Below are positions 1-6,515 of a DNA stretch of 64,000 nt, piece by piece (positions within the stretch are counted from its first letter, which is position 1; every line of letters starts with the position of its first letter). The DNA lies in assembly GCA_021828865.1 (NCBI GenBank), contig JAJZCW010000002.1:62001-126000 (forward strand). Direction: 5' to 3'. The notes beneath the pieces are model-generated. The model did not search any database, was not told the origin of the DNA, and was given only the letters and a program-made list of their open reading frames with translations. A program made the position numbers and the translations under genes. This DNA comes from Bacillota bacterium (GTDB lineage: Bacteria; Bacillota; Bacilli; Alicyclobacillales; SLC66).

Positions 1-200
1 GTAGCCAGTTTGACCATGCCAGAAGTGATGATGGCATGAGCGGGAATGGAGGTGGCGGCCACCACCACTGTGGTGCTTTTTTCCTGAGCTTGGATCGCTT
101 CTGTCTGCCGCTTTAAAGCCGTCTCAGCCGCAATCGCTGCGAGCAGCGCGAACCCCGCAGATAAAACAATCAACAACGTTGTCATACGCATTTTTTTCAT
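1..200 (-). CDS. cpaB: Flp pilus assembly protein CpaB (RcpC), N-terminal part
   Basis: Only the first 66 codons lie in the window; the gene runs off the left edge. It opens with a short basic stretch and a hydrophobic segment (LLIVLSAGFALLAAIAA), then the start of a SAF-like region (TVVVAATSIPAHAIITSGMV), which is the usual opening of CpaB/RcpC. These proteins are periplasmic or extracellular partners of the Tad secretion channel. The ATG has GAGG eight bases upstream and lies 13 bases after the tadG-like gene, so it is the next gene of the same Tad operon. The call rests on this N-terminal pattern plus context, since the rest is not visible. Confidence 0.72.
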   Translation of the reverse strand, partial: MKKMRMTTLLIVLSAGFALLAAIAAETALKRQTEAIQAQEKSTTVVVAATSIPAHAIITSGMVKLA

Positions 201-213
201 AAGCGTGGCCTCA

Positions 214-1125
214 CTAATGTGTCAATTTCACACTATATAATCCAAAGTTCATGCCTTGTCCCACTGTGCCGGGAACCACCATTCTCATGAATCTGCCGAT
301 GATTTCCTGATGCCCGCCACTTCCTTGAAGTCCATCCAGATAAAAAGCGGCAAATCCGACTATTGTCACTTCCGAACGACCATGTTCACCGCTGGAATTG
401 ATCACAGGCATTAACATCACACGAGGGCTATCTTCAGTAGCAGTAGAAAATGAAACATCCTCGCTTTCGCCCTCGTTGAGTCTGTAGCTGATCGCTGTGG
501 ATACAGGCCCCTCCATGACACCAGGCTCTGTCTCCACCTGCTCACCTACCTGCAATTCACCGCTGTATCCGTTCATCAAATTTTGTTCAAACTCACATGC
601 TCCCGTCCCGCCAAGTGCCAAAAAGCCGTAATTACCGTCTACGCCTTCACCCGAACCGTCAGATAGCGTGTAGGTTTGACCATAGACAAAGTTCTGTTCC
701 TGCACACCAATGGGAACAAATCCAGTTCCGGACACCAGCGTCCCCGCAGAGGCTTGAACATGCGCAGAATAGGTGACGCTATTAAATCCAAGCACTTTCG
801 CAAATTCGAATGGAATTTGGATGGTACGATACAGATCCACCGTATCGGCTACAGTGTTGACCACCACTTGGTCTACGCTCTCCCCGTTCTTATTCACATA
901 AGAGATGGCAGCGCTTTGTGCAGCAGCTTGTCCCTGAAAGATATTATCAATCCCGGCAAGTGCTCCTGCATCCAGTGCGTTAAGCAACTTGTTTTTTGCC
1001 ATGTAGGCGCTCCCCACATCGGTTACCAGCGCTGTTGCACCCAACATAGCGACCATAAACATCGTGACAATGACCGCCACATTGCCTTCTTCATTTGCTA
1101 ACCTTTTTTTAATCCAGCGAAACAT
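214..1125 (-). CDS. TadG-like pilus assembly protein (TadE/G N-terminal domain)
   Basis: A 303-residue protein. Residues 13-60 (EEGNVAVIVTMFMVAMLGAT, then a DVGSAYMAKNKLLNALDAGALAG segment) form the N-terminal hydrophobic helix and amphipathic continuation of the putative Flp pilus-assembly TadE/G family: a pseudopilin-like anchor followed by an extracytoplasmic domain. The C-terminal 220 residues look secreted (few Lys, many Gly/Ser/Thr) but show no motif I recognise. The start ATG lies two bases after the tadE-like stop with GGTGG seven bases upstream, so the two are probably translationally coupled. In known Tad systems such proteins are minor pilins. The precise role here is inferred from the family. 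Confidence 0.78.
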   Translation of the reverse strand: MFRWIKKRLANEEGNVAVIVTMFMVAMLGATALVTDVGSAYMAKNKLLNALDAGALAGIDNIFQGQAAAQSAAISYVNKNGESVDQVVVNTVADTVDLYRTIQIPFEFAKVLGFNSVTYSAHVQASAGTLVSGTGFVPIGVQEQNFVYGQTYTLSDGSGEGVDGNYGFLALGGTGACEFEQNLMNGYSGELQVGEQVETEPGVMEGPVSTAISYRLNEGESEDVSFSTATEDSPRVMLMPVINSSGEHGRSEVTIVGFAAFYLDGLQGSGGHQEIIGRFMRMVVPGTVGQGMNFGLYSVKLTH

Positions 1126-1127
1126 AC

Positions 1128-1511
1128 CTATTCCACCCTCATGGTCATGACCGCTTGTAAATGCAACGTTCCCGGCAAAAACAAACTGAGGGGCGGCATG
1201 ACAGCTACCGGATAATTGATGGTAATAGTCACTGGCAGTCCAGAACTCTGCGGATAGGGTTGACTGATGCTATAGCTCAGTTGCGAAGCATTCAGCGTCT
1301 GGCAGTCCTCTATGATCACTTGATCGATTGCTGTCTGACTGACCCCAAGACTTGCATATCTTGCTGCATCTCTGGCTGCTTCGTTAATAACAATATCGCT
1401 GTAAAATACTTGTCCAAAATTGAAAATCCCAATCAGGATCAATAAGAGAATTGGCAACACCATTGCAAACTCCACGAGAGATTGGCCGCTTTCATCATGC
1501 CACCAATGCAT
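1128..1511 (-). CDS. TadE-like minor pseudopilin
   Basis: A 127-residue protein starting MHWWHDESGQSLVEFAMVLP. The G-Q-S-L-V-E-F motif followed by a hydrophobic stretch (PILLLILIGIFNFGQVFY) is the TadE-family signature, resembling a prepilin processing site with Glu at +5. The frame stays open further upstream into the pilin gene, but the ATG at 1511 is preceded by AAGGTG six bases away and places the hydrophobic helix near the N-terminus, so I chose it. It follows the Flp pilin gene, separated by a hairpin that looks like a partial terminator, and probably forms minor components of the same pilus. Confidence 0.82.
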   Translation of the reverse strand: MHWWHDESGQSLVEFAMVLPILLLILIGIFNFGQVFYSDIVINEAARDAARYASLGVSQTAIDQVIIEDCQTLNASQLSYSISQPYPQSSGLPVTITINYPVAVMPPLSLFLPGTLHLQAVMTMRVE

Positions 1512-1528
1512 GCCGTTCACCTTGGGGC

Positions 1529-1556
1529 AAAAAAGGACAGGTTTCTTTACCTGCCC
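1529..1556 (-). terminator. Intrinsic terminator/attenuator between flp and tadE
   Basis: On the minus strand an 8-bp stem (GGGCAGGT / ACCTGTCC, one G-U pair, 6-nt loop) is followed directly by six U. It lies between the pilin stop and the tadE-like ribosome site. It probably ends most transcripts after the abundant major pilin while letting a fraction read through to the assembly genes. Confidence 0.8.
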
Positions 1557-1578
1557 TTTGCTGATTTTCATGATATGA

Positions 1579-1770
1579 TTACAATTTATTTGCAATTGCG
1601 TTAAACGTGTTTCCAATCCCGGTCCCAAGAGCAGTAAGCGCTACGATCACGACAACAGCGACAAGCGCGATAATCAGGCCGTATTCCACCATGCCTTGCC
1701 CTTCTTCGCGTTTCAATAGGGACCATTTTGTCCACAGCCAAACTGAGGAGGATTGAAGGAATTTTTTCAT
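1579..1770 (-). CDS. flp: Flp-family type IVb major pilin
   Basis: A 63-residue prepilin. After a 22-residue leader it has the processing region REEGQGMVEYGLIIALVAVV: Gly before the cleavage site, Glu at +5 and Tyr at +6, typical of Flp pilins, then a hydrophobic helix and the short tail GTGIGNTFNAIANKL. The prepilin peptidase and the motor (TadABC) are not in the window and presumably lie to the left. The ATG at 1770 with AAGGTGG eight bases upstream is preferred over an in-frame GTG four codons earlier that overlaps that ribosome site. It is the first gene of the operon and sits under the c-di-GMP riboswitch leader. Confidence 0.92.
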   Translation of the reverse strand: MKKFLQSSSVWLWTKWSLLKREEGQGMVEYGLIIALVAVVVIVALTALGTGIGNTFNAIANKL

Positions 1771-1849
1771 CTTAAAAACCACCTTTTTATAAGATTTTTA
1801 TAAACGGTGGCCGAAAGCTTATTTTTGGGTAAACAAAAACAAGATCTTT
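1771..1849 (-). promoter_or_regulatory. Expression platform of the c-di-GMP riboswitch
   Basis: Between aptamer and pilin start lie three competing segments. GCCGAAAG (1846-1853) pairs perfectly with CTTTCGGC (1810-1817). The adjoining GCCACC (1806-1811) is complementary both to GGTGGC at the 3' side of the aptamer (1860-1865) and to the ribosome site GGTGG (1779-1783). No U-tract follows, so control of translation start is more likely than termination. Which state c-di-GMP favours cannot be read from the sequence. Confidence 0.55.
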
Positions 1850-1932
1850 CGGCGGTTCAGCCACCATGGCCAGATCACTGGCTTTAGGCCTGTAACTTTG
1901 CGTCCTTGCCTTTCGGCAAGTTTGCCATTATC
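1850..1932 (-). ncRNA. Cyclic di-GMP-I (GEMM) riboswitch aptamer
   Basis: The minus strand shows the conserved core of class-I c-di-GMP riboswitches in order: GGCAAA, a 6-bp stem CTTGCC/GGCAAG capped by a GAAA tetraloop, GACGCAAAG, then GGCCTAAA, a second stem GCCAG/CTGGC and a third GGTGG...CCGCC. The GAAA tetraloop, the GACGCAAAG joining segment and the GCCTAA element match the known aptamer layout. It lies about 80 nt upstream of the flp start. The assignment comes from the motif by eye; an Rfam RF01051 covariance search would settle it. Confidence 0.9.
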
Positions 1933-2068
1933 GATTTTCTTGCTGTCGAATATGATCGATTACTAATGATATACCACAATGTGCACAAGCTGTCTAGTAC
2001 TATTTTTAAAATACTCAGACAAAAAAATAAGATACGAGAATTGATTCCCATATCTTATCTTTTTATGA

Positions 2069-2153
2069 TGCCGAGGACGGGACTCGAACCCGTACGGGCT
2101 TTCGGCCCACTGGATTTTAAGTCCAGAGCGTCTGCCAATTCCGCCACCTCGGC
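2069..2153 (-). tRNA. tRNA-Leu(UAA)
   Basis: Reading the minus strand, acceptor GCCGAGG pairs with CCUCGGC with discriminator A. The anticodon loop CUUAAAA gives anticodon UAA. A long variable arm (GUGGGCCGAAAGCCCGU) and the T-loop GUUCGAGUC are present, as expected for a class II Leu tRNA. The 3' CCA is not encoded. 85 nt. Confidence 0.97.
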
Positions 2154-2220
2154 TTAACAATGATGCAAGTTATATTACGTCATGAAAGCGGGAAAGTCAA
2201 TTCAATCCCTAGTCAACAGA

Positions 2221-2295
2221 TGGAGCGGAAGACGGGATTCGAACCCGCGACCCTCGCCTTGGCAAGGCGATGCTCTACCCCTGAGCCACTTCCGC
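2221..2295 (-). tRNA. tRNA-Gly(GCC)
   Basis: Acceptor GCGGAAG pairs with CUUCCGC, discriminator U followed by encoded CCA. Anticodon loop CUUGCCAAG gives GCC. T-arm GCGGGUUCGAAUCCCGU is complete. It lies in a run with tRNA-Leu and tRNA-Phe. Confidence 0.97.
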
Positions 2296-2306
2296 ATGAA
2301 CAAACA

Positions 2307-2382
<76 letters not shown>

Positions 2383-2417
2383 AAGTAGAAACAAATAGTA
2401 AGATACCTTATCTGCTA

Positions 2418-3194
2418 TCACTTTGTCAAATGGGCGTGTTCTTCCAGGATCTTCTCCTCGCCGGGTTCCAACCACCAGATTCGACTAGCGATTTCTGGTT
2501 CTTTTTTAACGAGCGAGCGAAGCAGCTGAGGAGGTTCATGTATCTCCTCTTTCGTCAGCTTAAACGCACCCCAATGAATGGGCAACATATACGATGCGCC
2601 TACATCGCGAAATGCCTTTAGGGCATCCGATGGGTCCATGTGCATCATATGGTACCATTCGCGAGGCGCATAAGCGCCAATCGGTATTAACGCCACTTCA
2701 GGTTTTTGCCCGTTCATGCCAGAATTGAAATCATTGCGATAACCCGTATCGCCGGCAAACCAAAAGGAATGGTCCATGCCCTGCACAAATATGCCCGCTG
2801 ATGAGCGATACCTCTCCAACCATCTTTTCCCCCGATGATTCACTGGAGTCAAACTGAATTTAAATTCTCCCAACGTTAGCACCTGACCCATTTTCAGTTC
2901 GTAAATATTACGGAAACCGATATTTTTCAGGAGAGACATGTGACCTGTTGGACAAATCACATCGGCAACGCTGGTTCTCGCGATCTTGCGTAAAGTACGT
3001 CGATCCAGGTGATCCCAGTGAGAATGCGACAGCAGTACATAATCAATTTGCTTTAAGTCATCAGACACATAGCCAGCTGGCCTTTTCCTGCGGACCACCA
3101 GCGCGCGGTTGGTTACAATGGGATCCGTGATGAACCGCTTCCCATTCAGATCGACCAAAACTGTGGAGTGCCCGATAAACTTGTAGCGTATCAT
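2418..3194 (-). CDS. Metallo-beta-lactamase-fold metal-dependent hydrolase (UlaG/NAPE-PLD-like)
   Basis: A 258-residue MBL-fold protein. Opening strand MIRYKFIGHSTVLVDLNGKR is typical of UlaG/NAPE-PLD relatives. The metal motif SHSHWDHLD is near residue 57, a second His is in CPTGH (~83), Asp in FAGDTGY (~150), and His residues occur in MMHMDPSDA and LPIHWGAF. All expected ligands for a two-metal site are present, so it should be active. The substrate cannot be read from sequence. AAGGAG lies ten bases before the ATG. It sits alone between two tRNA groups, with no functional link to either. Confidence 0.82.
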   Translation of the reverse strand: MIRYKFIGHSTVLVDLNGKRFITDPIVTNRALVVRRKRPAGYVSDDLKQIDYVLLSHSHWDHLDRRTLRKIARTSVADVICPTGHMSLLKNIGFRNIYELKMGQVLTLGEFKFSLTPVNHRGKRWLERYRSSAGIFVQGMDHSFWFAGDTGYRNDFNSGMNGQKPEVALIPIGAYAPREWYHMMHMDPSDALKAFRDVGASYMLPIHWGAFKLTKEEIHEPPQLLRSLVKKEPEIASRIWWLEPGEEKILEEHAHLTK

Positions 3195-3301
3195 CAGGCG
3201 ACAGCTCCTTGTTTATCAAATTCTCTTCTAAATAAGAAAAAGCCCACTCTATAGAGCATACACTCGTGCGTGGACCTTGCGTACCTATGATCTGAAAATT
3301 A

Positions 3302-3378
3302 TGGCGGAGCTGACGGGATTCGAACCCGCGATCTCCTGCGTGACAGGCAGGCATGTTAGGCCTCTACACCACAGCTCC
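3302..3378 (-). tRNA. tRNA-Asp(GUC)
   Basis: Acceptor GGAGCUG pairs with CAGCUCC, discriminator G and encoded CCA. Anticodon loop CUGUCAC gives GUC. D-arm and T-arm (GCGGGUUCGAAUCCCGU) are intact. Confidence 0.97.
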
Positions 3379-3387
3379 AAGTCCTAT

Positions 3388-3462
3388 TGGTGGAGAATAG
3401 GGGATTTGAACCCCTGACCCCTGCGCTGCCAGCGCAGTGCTCTACCGCTGAGCTAATTCCCC
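3388..3462 (-). tRNA. tRNA-Ala(GGC)
   Basis: Acceptor GGGGAAU pairs with AUUCUCC, giving the G3-U70 wobble that identifies alanine tRNAs. Anticodon GGC, discriminator A, CCA encoded. It lies ten bases upstream of tRNA-Asp in the same direction. Confidence 0.97.
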
Positions 3463-3621
3463 TTGTTACAGTCGACAAAAAGTAGTATACATCGTTTCTG
3501 ATCGAAAAACAACCCGAAAATCAAAACCTGTTTATCTGATTTGACCTTTGGTTCATCCGCATAGTTTTCCTTTATATGGGTATTTTAAGAATAACTTCGA
3601 ATGCAAAGGGATGATACGATT

Positions 3622-4095
3622 TTGCTTAGAAAAAATGGGTTTCACCTACTCCTTGCATTGTCTTTAATGGGCATTCTTTCAGCAGCAACGGCACAAACAA
3701 GCATTTTGCCCGGATCCATTAGTTCAGGAATCGCAGAGGCACACGATCGCATGTCACCTTGGAAAGTGGATAGCAGTGTAAAAATTCCTGAAGCCACTTT
3801 AACGCAGGCGATCAATGAAGCGAGGAGCGCATTCAACCGCATTCTTGCCCCCTATGCTAAAATATCCCTTTCCCAAGCACACAAAATCGCGCAAGACAGT
3901 GAACCGCAAGCAACGGTCAAGGATATCAGTTTACAGACGATTCGACAAAACTTAGTGTATGTTGCTGTGATGATGCGCGGTGATACCCGTCAACTGGTCG
4001 TGATCGATGCAGGGAACGGCAAAATTCTTGCCACACGCACCATCAACGTTCGCCACCAGATGCGCGAACATGAACATGGCAATCTGATGTACTAA
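3622..4095 (+). CDS. Secreted PepSY-domain protein
   Basis: A 157-residue protein with a signal peptide (LRKNGFHLLLALSLMGILSA, likely cleavage after ATA) and, from about residue 80, a PepSY-like domain: ISLSQAHKIAQDSEPQATVKD, then QNLVYVAVMM and LVVIDAGNGKILATR, i.e. the alpha-helix plus hairpin ending in a D-x-x-x-G-K-I pattern. PepSY domains are small extracytoplasmic modules, some of which inhibit proteases. TTG at 3622 with AAAGGG 11 bases upstream gives a normal basic signal-peptide start. ATG at 3601 would add the acidic stretch MQRDDTI and has no clear ribosome site. The frame reads through from both, so the start is uncertain. Confidence 0.62.
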   Translation: MLRKNGFHLLLALSLMGILSAATAQTSILPGSISSGIAEAHDRMSPWKVDSSVKIPEATLTQAINEARSAFNRILAPYAKISLSQAHKIAQDSEPQATVKDISLQTIRQNLVYVAVMMRGDTRQLVVIDAGNGKILATRTINVRHQMREHEHGNLMY

Positions 4096-4109
4096 ATAGC
4101 GAATTAATG

Positions 4110-4144
4110 AAAACAAGCAGGCGAATGATTTTCGTCCTGCTTGT
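4110..4144 (-). terminator. Intrinsic terminator downstream of speD
   Basis: The minus strand has ACAAGCAGG(A)CGAA...TTCGCCTGCTTGT, a 9-bp outer stem with a small bulge and four more pairs, then TTTTCATT. It follows the speD stop by about 30 bases. On the plus strand it lies just after the PepSY gene but lacks a U-tract there. Confidence 0.65.
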
Positions 4145-4177
4145 CGCTAATCTTCATGCGCTTGTAATGGGTTCCTG

Positions 4178-4567
4178 TCAGTACTGCAAGGTCTCCACTT
4201 TTTGGGCGCTAACTTCAATTGAGCCAACCCCTCGGGGAAATTCTATCAATTCTCTTCGGGTAGCCTTAAGTCCTCTCGTGATATACTCACAGGCCACCTT
4301 CGGATCAATACGGTCGCCACACGTATACACATCGACGCTGGCATACCCATGCTCAGGAAAACTGTGAATCGTAAGATGAGACTCAGAAATAATGACCACA
4401 CCGCTTACTCCTTGCGGAGCAAACTTATGAAATGCCACTTCGCGCACTTCTGCGCCTGATTCGAGTGCCGCACTGACCATGATCCGTTCAATGCGCTGTA
4501 AATCATTTAGGAGATCCGATTCGCATCCCCAAAGTTCTGCAATTACATGACGTCCTGCTGTGTCCAT
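4178..4567 (-). CDS. speD: S-adenosylmethionine decarboxylase proenzyme
   Basis: A 129-residue prokaryotic (class 1b) AdoMet decarboxylase, which makes decarboxylated SAM, the aminopropyl donor for spermidine. The processing site is in [18 protein letters not shown]: cleavage before the Ser of ESHLTIH yields the pyruvoyl group. His of TIHSFPEH and Cys of VYTCGD are the expected catalytic residues. Start ATG at 4567 ([15 protein letters not shown]) has AAAGGGGG ten bases upstream; an in-frame start 12 codons earlier lies upstream of that ribosome site. No spermidine synthase gene is next to it. It has its own promoter and a roughly 150-nt leader. Confidence 0.95.
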   Translation of the reverse strand: MDTAGRHVIAELWGCESDLLNDLQRIERIMVSAALESGAEVREVAFHKFAPQGVSGVVIISESHLTIHSFPEHGYASVDVYTCGDRIDPKVACEYITRGLKATRRELIEFPRGVGSIEVSAQKVETLQY

Positions 4568-4718
4568 AACAAAACATCCCCCTTTGTAACACGTGATGCC
4601 CATGCCCTCTCAAGCATGGCGGGACCTGCGTCATCCACCACGGGGGAAAGTTAGTCCTTGGAGGTCCTAACCCTTTAAGGGATGCTGGTTCCTAATAAAA
4701 CAAGACTTCCTGAGGTAC
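4568..4718 (-). ncRNA. Long structured 5' leader of speD (unclassified)
   Basis: From the predicted start of transcription to the speD ATG there are about 150 nt with several complementary segments: GGACCT/AGGTCC enclosing about 35 nt, CCATGC/GCATGG with an 8-nt loop just before the ribosome site, and AACC/GGTT around a CCC-TTAA-GGG hairpin. I do not recognise it as a SAM-I, SAM-II or other known riboswitch. It may regulate speD translation, but that is inference from base pairing only. Confidence 0.4.
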
Positions 4719-4725
4719 GAGTGAT

Positions 4726-4754
4726 AGTATAATTCCATAAAACATAAATTGCAA
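4726..4754 (-). promoter_or_regulatory. Sigma-A promoter of speD
   Basis: Minus strand: -35 TTGCAA (4749-4754), 17-bp spacer, -10 TATACT (4726-4731). It matches the sigma-A consensus well and fixes the leader start near 4718. Confidence 0.75.
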
Positions 4755-4785
4755 CCTTTATCGAGGCGTTTACTCTAAATTTTCA

Positions 4786-5595
4786 TTAACTATACCTTTC
4801 AAGGATCGCCATATGTTCCGATGCAAACCAAAGTTCCGCGCATGCCTCACTTTCCCGCTCCATTTGTCGCAAGATTCCTTCATGAAAAACGCTGAATTCA
4901 GCGTGAATCGCGTTCGCGCCAGACACTGTCGAACGCTCAAATCGTCCGGCTAATTTTTGCATTTGTGCAACTAAAGATTCATCCGAATGATACAATTCAT
5001 CCACATAGCCCATGGTAAATGCATCGTCCGCATCAAACACCGATCCGCTCATCAGCGCCAATCTTGCTTTACTTTCACCCACCTGACGTGCAAGTAAGAC
5101 CCCTCCTCCCCAACCAGGTGGGATCCCTTGTGTAGCCTGCACAAAGCCAAAACTGGCATCTTTTTTCATTAGCCGATAATGGCATGAAAAAGACAGTTCA
5201 GAACCACCTCCACGAGCAGGCCCATTAATGACCGCCACCGTAAAACGAACACCACTATATAGCCGATAAAGCACTTGACGCATTAATCCCAACGCCTCGC
5301 GCACTTTCTCCACATTATCCAGTCGCGAAGTGTAATCTTTTAAGTCCCCCCCACTGATGAAGGCTTTCTCCCCCCTGCCGGTGATAAATACCATTCTCAT
5401 CGCCTGTCTCTTGTCCAATTCATCAAGGGCGCGACTCAAACCCACCGTGGTCTCTCCATCAATGGCATTACGCACTTCTTCCCTAGCTACCTCAATCAGT
5501 GCACAAGTATCAGGAAATCCGTTCAAACGGCTGTACAACTTTACCTTTTCCGTTCCAAGTTCAATGACTTCTCCTGCAATATCGCTCCAATTCAA
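4786..5595 (-). CDS. Enoyl-CoA hydratase/isomerase family protein
   Basis: A crotonase-fold protein, about 269 residues. The oxyanion-hole motifs are visible: GEKAFISGGDLKDY in the first half and VINGPARGGGSELSFSCHYR in the middle, followed by FGFVQATQGIPPGWGG. A Glu is kept in GGGSEL, but the classical second catalytic Glu region reads QGIPPGWGGG, so the exact reaction is open. The gene begins at or just after the end of the ThyX-like gene, so the two are probably one transcript. TTG at 5595 has AAAAAGGGG 12 bases upstream. A GTG at 5643 overlapping the upstream stop is the alternative. Confidence 0.72.
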   Translation of the reverse strand: MNWSDIAGEVIELGTEKVKLYSRLNGFPDTCALIEVAREEVRNAIDGETTVGLSRALDELDKRQAMRMVFITGRGEKAFISGGDLKDYTSRLDNVEKVREALGLMRQVLYRLYSGVRFTVAVINGPARGGGSELSFSCHYRLMKKDASFGFVQATQGIPPGWGGGVLLARQVGESKARLALMSGSVFDADDAFTMGYVDELYHSDESLVAQMQKLAGRFERSTVSGANAIHAEFSVFHEGILRQMERESEACAELWFASEHMAILERYS

Positions 5596-5633
5596 GCAGA
5601 TATGACGCCCCTTTTTCCAATTTGTCGATAAAA

Positions 5634-6353
5634 TTAATCCCACATGGATTTTGTCGCACCAAAATCTCTTAAAATTTGCTCGTATAAATCTGGATTTTCC
5701 TTTTTTAGTTTGACGCGCAACCTTTTCCAAGCATGCGCTTCAGGTCCGTAATACTCATAAATGAGATCCCATAGTTCAGGATCTTTTTCCCTAACTTGAG
5801 CAAACATCGACTCCACCACTTGCCTGGTGTCGTACTGTGCGCCAGGAGACCATATCCGCTGAGGGAACATCGCTTCAATGAGCGTTGCAAAATTGACATC
5901 AAGCACATAGTGTAACTGTACTGACACAGGCGCAATGTATCGAGCCGCCTGAAGACGCTTTTTTTCCATTGGATTGTCCGATTGCGGATCAATGCCATGC
6001 ACCAGGCTTCGATAAGTAGCAAGATGCTTTTCCCCAAGTTCCCGATAAATAGGGTCGTCGTCTTCACCAGGCGGGACAAACACCGTAGCCTCATTGGCTC
6101 TTAGTCCTCCGCATGCACGCATGTTAAGGGTCGTGTAGGTGATCAGATGATCGTAGACCACTTTTGAAGTCCAAAACTCAAACCGTGCGGACTCCCCGCG
6201 AAATATAGCAAGTGTATCCCCCTTTTTAATGATGCTAAGGGGCCGTTTCACGTTGTCTGTATCTGGTTTGCCTAAATAAACCGCCGCCGCATGCGCTAGT
6301 GAGCGCCTGTCTGGATCTGTGTAACGTATCAGATTGACCTTGAAATCAGCCAT
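5634..6353 (-). CDS. ThyX-like protein lacking the ThyX signature motif
   Basis: A 239-residue protein. The C-terminal half resembles FAD-dependent thymidylate synthase: QAARYIAPVSVQLHYVLDVN, then PQRIWSPGAQYDTRQVVESM, in the place of the ThyX ARxxLP...W...AQ.EIR stretch. The central region ESARFEFWTSKVVYDHLITY aligns in position with the helix that carries the RHRxxSxxxxSxR flavin/dUMP motif. Here the segment reads TYTTLNMRACGGLRANEATV, so the Arg-His-Arg and both Ser are missing. It is intact, with GAGGTG five bases before ATG. It is probably a divergent paralogue with another function. The family call is by eye. Confidence 0.6.
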   Translation of the reverse strand: MADFKVNLIRYTDPDRRSLAHAAAVYLGKPDTDNVKRPLSIIKKGDTLAIFRGESARFEFWTSKVVYDHLITYTTLNMRACGGLRANEATVFVPPGEDDDPIYRELGEKHLATYRSLVHGIDPQSDNPMEKKRLQAARYIAPVSVQLHYVLDVNFATLIEAMFPQRIWSPGAQYDTRQVVESMFAQVREKDPELWDLIYEYYGPEAHAWKRLRVKLKKENPDLYEQILRDFGATKSMWD

Positions 6354-6387
6354 CTCTTCACCTCAATCTTTAACAATCATCGTTTCC

Positions 6388-6393
6388 ATTGTA
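6388..6393 (-). promoter_or_regulatory. Extended -10 promoter of the ThyX-like gene
   Basis: Minus strand TGTTACAAT (TGn plus TACAAT) about 35 bases before the ATG. No convincing -35 was found, which fits an extended -10 promoter. Confidence 0.45.
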
Positions 6394-6463
6394 ACATCCT
6401 CTGAAAAGCCCGTCTGCACAAGCTACAACAGGCATATTCTTTGTAGTGAGATCTTCACCTGTC

Positions 6464-6472
6464 TGTTATAAT
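6464..6472 (+). promoter_or_regulatory. Extended -10 promoter of htpX
   Basis: TGTTATAAT, a TGn extension plus a consensus TATAAT, lies 43 bases before the htpX start. The -35 region is weak (TTGTAG at a 20-bp spacing). Confidence 0.65.
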
Positions 6473-6515
6473 AGAGATAACACCTTATTTTATCTCTCAG
6501 AAAAGGACGGTGCGT

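Noticed and set aside
676..1445. Two plus-strand open frames of 141 and 94 codons opposite the tad genes
   Set aside because: They are antisense to clear TadE/TadG-like genes, have no ribosome site and show compositions like a reverse-read gene (many Cys/His/Arg).
3061..3354. 97-codon minus-strand frame crossing tRNA-Asp
   Set aside because: It runs through the tRNA and into the start of the hydrolase gene in another frame; no ribosome site.
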